Source: Allodiplogaster sudhausi
Taxonomy: Eukaryota; Nematoda; Chromadorea; Rhabditida; Diplogasteridae
Assembly: GCA_945643635.1 (NCBI GenBank)
Contig: CALZFC010000105.1
Coordinates: 27,501-91,500 of the forward strand
Length of the DNA stretch: 64,000 nucleotides
Direction: 5' to 3'
The position numbers and the translations under genes are program-made. Positions 23,101 through 31,909 of this stretch are shown here, one piece after another (within the stretch, counting starts at the first letter, position 1; every line of letters starts with the position of its first letter). A model generated the notes under the pieces. That model was not told the DNA's origin and did no database searches. It worked only from the letters and a program-made list of their open reading frames with translations.

Positions 23101-24495
23101 TCTCAGTCTATTCCCCTACCCTTATTTCCCATCTCACTATCCTTTGCAGATATTCCAAAAAGACATCACTAATGAACTACGTCAAATTATTGACCGTCAT
23201 CTACGAACTACTTTCTCGCCGGCCATCGAGAATCTGCGAAGAAATGGACATGTTAGTTATTGAGAGAACAAGAAAGAAGAGAGTTGCATCTTGGGAAAGA
23301 GTATGTGAGAGGGTATGAGAGAAAGAGAGGGCGGAGAGAGGGAAAGACATAGTAAAGAGAGAGAGAGAGAGAGAGAGGGAAAGAGATAGTAAAGACAGAG
23401 AGAGAATTGAGGATGTCTACAATATACTAATTCTTCCATCTGAGGTGTCAATGGGGAAAGCGAAATTCTTATCTGAAATTATCGGTTTTCTTATGATGAG
23501 GAATGTCCAGATTCTTCTCTTGCCCATAATAAACCTCTTGCTGTCAATTACGTCAGATTGATTGATTACAGGATATCGGTGAGTGTGAAGTGGATTCGCT
23601 CTGTCGGAGCATCCTCGAAGCAGCCAAGAGTTCTTATTCAACTCCTGCCAGGAAAAGGACTCTGGTTGATGTATGAAACTCTTTTATAAACCGGGTTTTG
23701 TGTGAAATAGGATCGGAGGGAAATTATAAAATTTTACCGGCGAAGATGGCCACGTAAACTGAATTGAGATGGAGACGGATGGAGAAGGTGAAGAAATCGG
23801 AATAAAACGAGGAGTTTGCGAGTCGGGAGAAGACTCAGATGCCAGTGCTCTTTCCTCTTCAGCCACTGCCTCAGGGGGGGGAGAGAAGAAGAAGAAGACC
23901 CAGAGGGAGAAAGGTATTTACTCAACTATTTGTATTTATCTTGTATAAACCTTTCCCTTTCTTTGCAGGATGAGGAAGCAGTGATGAAAGAGGCGTCAAG
24001 TGTTAGTCTGAATGAGGCTCTGAAATGGAACCCGGAGAGATTCACTGCGTCCTCTCGCTTCCTCTTCGCATCTCGCCTCGCTTCCACTCTCTGCATTCCC
24101 ACTTCCCTTTTCTTTGCCAAATATCCGCGTTTTTTCAGGGTTTGTTCTATAGAACTTTATCAAAGTACTGGGCTCGACAACTAAGACTTTCAGTACGTGT
24201 GCGAAGAGGAGGACAAGACGGAATTGTATGAGAAAGGGCAACTCTCCCGCCTGAGTGGCCGTGCAGTGATTCTCCTTCTGGATGATGCATTCGATGTCCT
24301 TGGCCATTCGTGAGTTGAACCCTGTCTAGGAGAAGTCAATAACTGAGAGAACGCAGGCCGGAGCTGGAGAGGTACTCCTTCACGGTGAGCAACTCCATTC
24401 TTGAGCGACTTCGTCTACGGAGTCATCGTGTCTACGAACATCTCTGCCAAAGAGTTGCCTCTTCTCCTCTCTTCTCTTTTCAACCTCCTTTCTGA
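11113..24495 (+). CDS. DNTTIP1: DNTTIP1 orthologue (MiDAC histone deacetylase complex scaffold), 7 exons
   Basis: Exons: 11113-11223, 23150-23251, 23572-23670, 23769-23913, 23969-24139, 24194-24309, 24357-24495. The predicted protein is about 293 aa. Exons 1-3 give the N-terminal dimerisation helices (KSLDAMRRIFQKDITNELRQ, later CEVDSLCRSILEAAKSSYS), which align with the vertebrate protein segment that dimerises and binds HDAC1/2. Exon 4 carries IKRG and, in a second frame, the AT-hook-like RRPRGRK. Exons 5-7 give the DNA/nucleosome-binding C-terminal domain (LKWNPERFTASSRFLF, FAKYPRFFR, LSGRAVILLLDD, ERYSFTVSNSILERL). Phases match at each junction, except that exon 4 needs one base fewer in a G8 run at 23874. 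Exon 1 ends in phase 0 at GTCAGT. Intron 1 is 11,926 bp, nearly all tandem repeat. The start is the first in-frame ATG after a stop. Confidence 0.85.
12700..18330 (+). repeat. 2,816 bp higher-order duplication inside the array
   Basis: Diagnostic variant units recur with a constant offset of 2,816 bp: CTCAGGG at 12725/15541, 12768/15584, 12854/15670, 13198/16014, 13241/16057, 13327/16143 and 13628/16444; CTGGAAG at 13586/16402; CTAGGAG near 14713/17529; and CATCTTCC near 15087/17903. A shorter period of 827-828 bp (19 units) is seen in the GCCATC variant at 13951/14778, 16767/17594 and 17594/18422. Confidence 0.9.
19640..21795 (+). repeat. 1,078 bp higher-order duplication inside the array
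   Basis: Variants CTCAGGG (19781/20859), GTGGGAG (19957/21035), TTTGAGG, CTGGAAG and GGGATAG (20521/21599) repeat with an offset of exactly 1,078 bp, equal to 22 units of 43 bp plus 3 of 44 bp. GGGATAG recurs again 602 bp later at 22201. Confidence 0.9.
23874..23881 (+). other. G8 homopolymer where the DNTTIP1 frame breaks
   Basis: Upstream of this run exon 4 reads in the frame of the IKRG motif. Downstream, the frame that joins exon 5 in phase and encodes RRPRGRK is offset by one base. Seven Gs instead of eight would restore one continuous frame. The cause may be a sequencing error, a polymorphism or a real frameshift. Confidence 0.7.
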
Positions 24496-24700
24496 CTGCC
24501 TATCTACATTTAACAAAAGATACCTCATTTTACCCTATGCTAACAAAATGTTACCAAAACGGAGAGTAAAACGCAGAAATATAGAAAGTATAACAAGGCT
24601 GATTAAATTTTTTCAGACAATGTTTCAACTTGAGGATGAATATTCATAGAACAGAAGCATATTTGTACATAAACATTAATACAATAATGCAATAGTTATA

Positions 24701-25566
24701 TACCGTAATTTCTCAATTAGTACCCCACCCCCTTTTGTAGTATCCCCCTTGAAAATGCCATTGAAAAATAGTACCCCACCCTCTATTAGAACTCCTCCCC
24801 CCTCCAATAGTGCCTCCCCCCTAATAGTCCCCTCAGCATAAGGCGAACCTCGAATGGGTCCAGCAGCCGTATGTAGGTTCGAAGCCCGAGGGGGGGGGGG
24901 GTTCTCTTTGGTCTCATTTTCACTATTCATATTGTCAAACCTCCGATTGTGAAGATGGAGGAAGGTGATGCCGTTCATTGTCAGGCCAATGTATGATTAA
25001 ATTAAGCGGTAATGATATTACCCTCATGGGTTCCAACTTCAGGATTTCCCTGGGGACACTAAGGCTGTAGGAGGCATTTGATGCTCATCCCAATGATCTG
25101 AATTCAAATTCATTCAAAAGGTAAGACCGATATTCCAGTGCTGAATCCATTGAAAATAGAGCTATAGTTCTTCTTGATAAAAATTTTTTTTCAAGCTTTT
25201 AGTGTTTCACATTGAAAAACAATACCCGTCCCGCTAATGGAACCCCTTCCTCTAATAGTACTCGCAAGGGTATTGAAAAATAGTTCCCCGGGGGTACCAA
25301 TAGAGAAAATACGGTGTGATGGCTGAAGAATAACTACACTTTCATTTTTATAAAGTTCTTGTTTGCAATAGTTTTCTATGGATCCTGATTTTTTTCTTTC
25401 TGCCGAACAGGTTTTTTTCACCTGATAAAAAATGACATAATTTTTTATTACATATATTAAAAGAAATAATAAATACCCATAGCTTAATATCAGAAGGGGG
25501 GGGGGGTACTATTAGAGAGGGGGTTCTAATAAAGGGGGGGGGGGCGCTAATAGATAAAATACGGTA
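24701..25566. mobile_element. Candidate non-autonomous TIR DNA element
   Basis: The left end reads TACCGTAATTTCTCAATTAG and the right end is its near inverted copy, CTAATAGATAAAATACGGTA. Both ends are bordered by TA. An additional right-end-like copy (AATAGAGAAAATACGG) lies at about 25290-25312, suggesting a nested or compound element. The interior has several degenerate (C)n/(G)n-rich segments of the type TAGTACCCCxCC and no coding capacity. It resembles a MITE whose transposase is supplied elsewhere; the superfamily is not determined. Confidence 0.6.
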
Positions 25567-25739
25567 TATATTAGGAATAGTCGTATGTCGATGGATTTGT
25601 TTAGATTTTTCTGTTATCAATATCGTTTTTGTCTGGTTATTAATTCGAGTCTTAATGCACTTCCAGAGTGATGAAAAAGAGAAAAGCAACATACATATGT
25701 TGCCCTCGTCACTGATTCCGCTTCATTTAACTAGTCCAA

Positions 25740-26110
25740 GAGGAAACGAGGGTGGAATGGGAGAGCGAAAAAGATAGAGAGACAGAGAGCTAGAGGGAGA
25801 GAGAGATGTGAAAACGGAGGGAGAAAGAAAAAGAGATTGGAGGGAGAGAGACATGCCGAAAGGGAGGGGGATAGAGAAAAGATATAGAGGGAGAGAGACG
25901 TGTGAAGACGAAGAGTGACTACAAGAAGAAAGTGAGAGAAATAGAGAGATAGAGAGAAGAAAGTGAGAGAAATAGAGAGATAGAGAGAAGAAAGTGACTA
26001 CAAGAAGAAAGTGAGAGAAATAGAGAGATAGAGAGAAAACATGACTACAAGAAGAAAGTGAGAGAAATAGAGAGATAGAGAGAAAACAGACCAGTGAAAG
26101 GATGAAAGGA
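25740..26110. repeat. GA-rich tract with tandem AGAAGAAAGTGAGAGAAAT-type repeats
   Basis: After general GA-rich sequence, a motif of GAAGAAAGTGAGAGAAATAG plus AGAGATAGAGAG is repeated about four times between 25920 and 26095, with or without an inserted GACTACAAG. No gene is seen here or in 26110-26450, which is AT-rich. Confidence 0.85.
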
Positions 26111-26461
26111 AAAGTATGTCCTCAAGGTGGAAAAAAAGAAAAGAGACAAGTGTTGGATCTTAAAACAAACTTTTTGTTTTAAATTATGTGCAGTATTATT
26201 TGTTTTTTTTTTTAAATAAAATAAAGAGTTACTGATGACGAATGATATAAAGATAGAAGATTAAATATCTGTCCTTCTTTGTATTCTAAAGCAGCCATAA
26301 GCCATTGCAGATAACACGTCAAGAACATTGGAACGTGAGAAAAAAACATATCATGTATTGTTCCCAATTAATTTTTTGCAAGATGATCGCAATAGTTCAT
26401 TGTAGGGATTTTCGTTTTTAAAGATTCAGTTTAATCAATATTTTAAATTTTATTGAAAAAG

Positions 26462-26564
26462 TAGCAGACCGCGTTCATCACATATGCCATGAGAACTTGC
26501 TCAAGAGACCGGAACGGAGGAATGAAGGACCCTTTAGCATCAATTTTCACCTACAGAATGATTG
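26462..26564 (-). CDS. Possible terminal exon, unidentified
   Basis: After a CATTCTGTAG acceptor the minus strand is open for about 35 codons (IDAKGSFIPPFRSLEQ, then LMAYVMNAVC) and ends at a stop. It is plausible as a 3' exon, but no neighbouring minus-strand exon was found and no family is recognised. Confidence 0.25.
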
Positions 26565-26610
26565 AATGATTATATAAATTTTATGTACAAAAATTGTTTT
26601 CGTTGCAGGG

Positions 26611-26793
26611 CGGAACAATTTTGAAGCTCCTTTAATCGAGCTACCGTATGAGCAGTTTTCTATCAAATTTGTGAGAAACGATAGAAAGTCCCTCGACAAG
26701 CATATTCGGGAAAGAAAAGTTCAAAGCAGGCTGGCATCAGAAGTAACAGTGGAAAGCGGAAAGAAGGAAAGAGAAATCGACGACACTTGCTAG
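26611..26793 (+). CDS. Possible terminal exon, unidentified
   Basis: A good TTTTCGTTGCAG acceptor is followed by about 60 open codons (NNFEAPLIELPYEQFSIKF, then a charged helix) and a stop. The composition looks coding. Its upstream exons were not located, and it overlaps no named gene. It sits between the GA tract and the SLC6 gene. Confidence 0.3.
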   Translation, partial: RNNFEAPLIELPYEQFSIKFVRNDRKSLDKHIRERKVQSRLASEVTVESGKKEREIDDTC

Positions 26794-27411
26794 TAGAAAG
26801 AGAAAAGGAGAAATGAGAAGGCAACTTAGGAATGGAGAAAGAATAGAGAGTATAGAGAGAAGAGAGGGGAATAATGAAGAGAGAGAAGGGGTAATGCAGA
26901 GAGGAGTGAAGTGGGAAGAGAAAGAGAATGGAAGGGCACGAGCTACCGGCGCAGACTTTGAAGGGGAGAAGCAGTGGCATACCAGAAGGAGAATGTGGAA
27001 CGAGTGGATTCGGCTAAGCGGGCCGAGCAGATCTCTCATACACGTCTAATATGCTTCCGGCGTTTATCTCATTCTTGGCTCTCTCTCCTCGATCTCCTCC
27101 TTCTCTCCACTCTTCAGACGCCTTCTCTCAGGAATGTCTCCCCTCCACACAGTTGACCAACAATCCGGTATCACTTTTCATTCTTTGTCTTCTTCTCGCA
27201 CTCACATAAAAGGGAAATATCACTATATTATATATGCACTTAATCCTGTTTAGTCTGTGTTTGCAAATCAAATTTTTCTATGTGTATCCAATCGGTTGAT
27301 GGTGAGAGGGAAATTAAGTAGGTTGCTCTAAAAAAAATTAATTTAACAATTCCAACCAGTAGATGTCTTGAAATGTTCGCAATCGCACCGAGGTAATGAA
27401 TATATGAGTAG

Positions 27412-28478
27412 GAGATGAAACAGAAGAAGAGAACGGCCGATTGAACGGAGGGCCGAAGCAGAAGCTAGTTGTTAATGTGAAGAGTCCACCCGCCTCTGCC
27501 ATGACAGAAGAACCGCAGAGGGAGACATGGTCCAGCAAGGTCTCCCTCTCTCTCTCTCGCTCTCTCTCTCTCTCTTTCTCTCTTTCTCTCTTTCTCTCTT
27601 CAAGCAAGATCTACTCTTTCTCTCTCTCTCTCTGCCAGCAAAAGCTACTCTCTCTCTCTCTCCCCTTTCTTAACTCTCTCTATCTCTCATTCTCTCCTTT
27701 CGCTCTCTGACTGTTTCTAGGTTGACTTCCTGTTGTCCGTCGTAGGCTTTGCAGTGGATCTCGGAAATATTTGGCGATTTCCCTATCTCTGCTTCAAGAA
27801 TGGAGGAGGTTATTTGGAACTGTTTATGGATAGAAATGAGTGAGAGAGAAGGAGAGAGCAGAGAGAGAGCCGAGAGTGAGCGAGAAAAGAGAGAGGAGAG
27901 AGTGAGAGAAAAGAGAGAAGAGAGAGAGGCGAGAGTGTGAGAGAAAAGAGAGAGGGTAAGGAGGGACACGGAGAGAAGTAAACCTGTGGGCGATAGAAAG
28001 AAGAAGGAGCTAAAATGAACTTGCTTAAGGTGTGTTTCTTATTCCCTACACAGTGATGGTACTCTTTGCTGGTGTTCCTCTATTCTACATGGAGTTATGC
28101 CTTGGCCAATACTACCGGAAGGGAGCAATTACTACGTGGGGTCGAGTCTGCCCACTCTTCAAAGGTATCTCCTTAGATTCCATAATTCCAGCAAGATTCA
28201 CCTATGACTTCAGGCATTGGCTACTGTGTTATAATGATAGCATTCTACACGGATTTCTTCTACAATGTCGTGATTGCCTGGGGCCTCCACTTCCTCTTCA
28301 CTTCTTTCTCATTCACCCTGCCGTGGGCATCTTGTAACAACTCCTACAACAGCCCTGCTTGCTATGAACCACGGTGTCTACTGCTGTCCATTTGATATCT
28401 ATTCTATTAGCTCTTCATAAGTCATTAACATTACTGTATATGTAGTGCCTTTTTCTTCCTCTCTCTCTATGCCATTCT

Positions 28479-28517
<39 letters not shown>

Positions 28518-29663
28518 ACCTTCTTCTTTTAGCTGGCAAGGTTTGGATGGCTCAGATCGTTGTGTTGCACCGGTCGAGGTCTCTAACAATACCATCGTAC
28601 GAATTTCCGCTGCTGAAGAATACTTTTAGTTAGAATTTTCTTTTCTACATTTTGTTTTCCATTTCTATCAATCAAACCTCCGTCTTTCCATCTCCTTCTC
28701 TTTCGCTCTTCCTTCGTCTCTCTCGCTCTTTCTCTCTCCCTCTCCGTCTCTTCTTCTTCAATCTATCGCTCTTCTTCCACCTCTTTCCCCTCTCTCTCCC
28801 TCTCAATTGCTCTCCTCCTTCTCTCTCCCCCTCTTTCTCTACCTCTCCGTCTCTCCTTCTCCCTATCGAACGCTTTTCCACCTCCTCTCTCCCTCTCTCC
28901 CTCTCTCTCACTCAATAGCTCTCCTCCATCTCTCTCCCCCTCTTTCTCTCCGTTTCCCTCTCTATCGCTCTTCCTCCACCTCTCTTCCCCTCCCTCCCTC
29001 TCAATCTCTCTCCCTCTCTCTATTCAGCAAGGGTTTCATCGGCCTGCACGAGCCCGGAGTGGCTTCCTCTCACGTCATCTACTCAATGTCTAATCTTGGT
29101 TCCATTAATTGGCACATTGTACTAGCCCTGGCCGTTGTCTATTTGATCTGCTACTTCTCGATGTGGAAAGGGATCGGGACATCCGGAAAGGTAACTACCC
29201 GTGTGATTGTGAAAGTGAAGAAGTGATTGTCAGGTGGTGTGGTTCACTGCTCTCTTCCCTTACTTCGTTCTCTTCATTCTGCTCATCCGCGGCATTACTC
29301 TTCCAGGAGCGGAGATGGGAATCGAATACTATCTCAAACCCAACTTTGGCATGCTATCTGTTCGTTTCTTTTTCTTCTCATTATTCTGCATGCTCTTTTC
29401 TAGAGTCTATATTTTTTTTAACTATTTGCTTGACTTCACTATCTTTCCGCAGGATCCATCAGTGTGGCAAGATGCCGCTACTCAAGTTTTCTTCTCACTC
29501 GGACCTGGATTTGGTGTTCTCATGGCATACTCTTCATATAACAACTTTCACAATAATGTTTATTAGTTAGTTCAAGTGAAGATCAATGAGGATAGAGTAC
29601 TCAAGAAGTAGTGAGAGAAAGAGAGAGGAAGACAGAGACACAGAGAGAGAGAGAGAGAGAAAA

Positions 29664-29708
<45 letters not shown>

Positions 29709-30886
29709 ACGAGAAAGAGAAAGAAAAAGTAAGCGTGAACGAGAAAGGGAAAAAGAAAGAAGAGAAAGAGAGCAAATGAATTGAGTGATGCCCTTCTAAC
29801 TTCGGCCATCAACTGCGGGACTTCGTTTCTCTCTGGATTTGTTATATTCAGTGTACTTGGATACATGGCATGCAAGAGTGGCAAGGCCATCGCAGACGTC
29901 GCCCAGGTCTTCGCTCTCTTTCTTTTTCATTCCTCTCTCCTTCTGTCTCTTTCTCTCGCTTTCTCTTTCTTTTCACTCTCGTTCTCTTCTCTTTCTCTGA
30001 ATTGCTTGGTCTGTTGAGGAAGGGCCTGGCCTTGTATTCGTGGTATACCCCGAGGCCCTGGCTACTATGCCCTGGGCCCCTTTCTGGTCTGTTCTCTTCT
30101 TCCTTATGCTCATCACTCTCGGCCTGGACTCTTCAGTTAGTCCTTCTTCTTCCTTCTTCTTCTCTTCACATTCTCTTTATAGTTTGGTGGTTCGGAGGCG
30201 ATCATCACTGGCTTGAGTGATGAGTTCCCTCTGATCAAGCGGAATCGAGAAGGATTCCTTGCTGTTCTCTTCTCTTTCTACATGCTCATTGGCTTCTTCA
30301 TTTGCACAAATGTCTGAGTGTGCCAGTGGAATCCTCATGAATGGAGAGTGAAATCAGGGTGGCATCCTCATAATGGAATGGCTCATCGTGTACGGGACAA
30401 CGTGGGGTCTTCTCATTGCTGTCTTCTGCGAGACAGTTGTCATCTCCTTCCTCTATGGTCTACCCTTTATCTTTCTCAACTCTATTCATAGTTTCCTGTG
30501 TAGGAATCGGGCAGTTCTCTGCGGATCTCAAAGAAATGCTTGGATTCAAGCCAGGAATGTACTGGAGGGGAGCCTGGACTGTCGCTGCTCCGACTTGCCT
30601 TCTGGTAACTTCTTCGTGCTCTCTTTCAGTTCTTCTTTTCCTCTTTCAGTTGATGATTCTGTCTTCTTTCATCAACTTCTCTCCCTTGACCTACCAAGAC
30701 TACGCCTACTCTCCCACTGCCAACTTCTTCGGAATCCTCTTTGCCCTCTCCGCTGCCTCGGCCATTCCAATCGTTGGCGCATACAAATTCTTTCGCGCTG
30801 ATGGCAGTTCCTGTCGGCAAGTCAGTGCCTCTTCCCTCTCTATGCTCTCTTTATCTCTCTCTTCACTTTTGTTCTCTCTCTCTCTT

Positions 30887-30929
<43 letters not shown>

Positions 30930-31074
30930 TTGTGTTCTCTACTCTCATGCTCCGTCTTCCCCACTACTTCAGAAACTTAGTCGTGTGTTGATGCCATACC
31001 GAGCTCGTCCCCTTCAATGCGAGTACACTCCAATCGGCGGAAGAATGCACGCTTCCAATGATGTCATTCTATAA
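27412..31074 (+). CDS. Na+/Cl--dependent monoamine-type neurotransmitter transporter (SLC6), about 15 coding exons seen
   Basis: Exons follow at 27412-27539, 27721-27808, 28030-28164, 28214-28373, 28531-28628, 29028-29190, 29234-29359, 29452-29565, 29786-29906, 30019-30135, 30183-30311, 30358-30457, 30504-30604, 30650-30820 and 30973-31074. TM1 reads [20 protein letters not shown]; the Asp in FAVDLGN is the monoamine-binding aspartate of serotonin and dopamine transporters. TM2 is [22 protein letters not shown]3 [12 protein letters not shown]6 region [18 protein letters not shown] and TM8 [13 protein letters not shown] large extracellular loop has paired cysteines and NNS/NNT glycosylation sites. 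The tail ends ASNDVIL. It resembles serotonin (MOD-5) and dopamine (DAT-1) carriers; I cannot choose between them. No ATG precedes the first seen exon in frame, so a 5' exon is missing or unseen. CT-rich microsatellites fill several introns. Confidence 0.93.
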
Positions 31075-31240
31075 TTCACTTACATACAATACGATGTTAT
31101 TTATATTCGTGTTGTTAACTTCGTTTCCCATTGAGTTTTCTGGAAGATTAGGAATGTTGAGAGTGTTTAGTGATCAACTCATTGCTGCGAGTGCCATTCG
31201 GATGATTTAGACTAGAAATTCCTTATGCATGTGATATTTC

Positions 31241-31246
31241 AATAAA
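31241..31246 (+). terminator. AATAAA polyadenylation signal of the SLC6 gene
   Basis: A canonical AATAAA lies about 167 bp after the SLC6 stop codon, in AT-rich 3' flank. Confidence 0.6.
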
Positions 31247-31402
31247 AGAGAGAATATTTGATAGTAATTGGAATTACGAGACTACGGGTCGGCCAGTGAC
31301 TCCGCGGCCCGAGCCCACGGAATGTTGGGCATGCCAGCCCATCGGGCCGAGCCGAGCTGGGCCAGTCTGATGACATCTCTGATCGGGGACAACTTGCCTC
31401 AC

Positions 31403-31858
31403 CAAAGGGGCACCGTCATGTTCTTCTTCGCCTCCATGCAGAAACATTTGACTTTCACTATTTGATCTGCCTTTGTCATAAAGCTGAAAGAAGAAATGAT
31501 AATGCATCGAAGTTGGAAGCCAACCTCATGTGAAACATGAAGACGGCGATCATTTCGATAAAGACTCCCGGAGAGTCGATCTGAAAGAGAATCTACTATT
31601 TGTATACAGTTTACATTTAATTCATGCTTTTCAACATAGAAACGTGTAAAAAATGTTTTGGAAAACGTTTATCAAAACCCAGTTTTAATTGCATTGATTA
31701 CGAGGGACGGAGAATGAGATGCTGAGCGGAGCTTGCAGATCTCTCGCACTCATCCATTGCTGGTCATGGAAGTGCACGAGTACGAAGTCATCGAAGGGCC
31801 GCCGAGTTCTGGGAACCACTCCTATTCTGTCGTGACCGCAGAGGATCTCCGGTTCTCC
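31403..31858 (-). CDS. ZP-domain (cuticlin-type) protein, partial, three exons
   Basis: Exon 31858 to about 31706 opens GEPEILCGHD and RPFDDFVLVHFHD, the usual start of a nematode ZP domain (a conserved Cys, then a hydrophobic strand). Exon 31581-31525 and exon 31483-31403 splice in phase 2 to give MIAVFMFHMSFMTKADQIV then KVKCFCMEAKKNMTV, matching the strand-Cys-strand pattern of cuticlins (FxTKADR.Y.VxCFYMEA). Cuticlins are secreted, membrane-anchored ZP proteins of the cuticle. The first junction has only a weak donor, and downstream sequence (31290-31396) gives no clear continuation of the ZP domain, so this may be a decayed or truncated copy. No signal-peptide exon was identified. Confidence 0.6.
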
Positions 31859-31909
31859 CTGCTCTCAAAACACTCAAAACACATTCTTTTGGGTGAGAAT
31901 AACGAAACT

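Larger units (their letters stand above)
11224..23112 (+). repeat. Giant 43/44 bp tandem array filling DNTTIP1 intron 1
   Basis: Roughly 270-275 contiguous units. The unit core is CATCTCCCTCAGTGCACTCT followed by CTGGGAGGGTCA. A 43 bp form then ends in TTCTATCAAAC and a 44 bp form in GTCTATACATAC or GTCTTTACATAC. Sparse variants (CTCAGGG, CTAGGAG, CTGGAAG, CATCTTCC, CATCTCAC, GTGGGAG, TTTGAGG, GGGATAG) mark higher-order copies. Each unit contains the palindrome AGTGCACT, a possible CTCCC/GGGAG hairpin, an acceptor-like CTCCCTCAG and a donor-like GGAGG/GTCAGT. There is no stop codon in any forward frame, so frames thousands of codons long appear, but no translation initiation or domain supports them as protein. 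The array starts at the exon 1 donor and ends about 40 bp before the exon 2 acceptor. Confidence 0.98.

Noticed and set aside
11224..23112. CRISPR-like array
   Set aside because: Units are contiguous with no unique spacers, the host is a eukaryote and no cas genes are present.
24860..24895. tRNA B-box-like GGTTCGAAGCC
   Set aside because: No matching A box or cloverleaf could be formed around it; it lies inside the TIR element.
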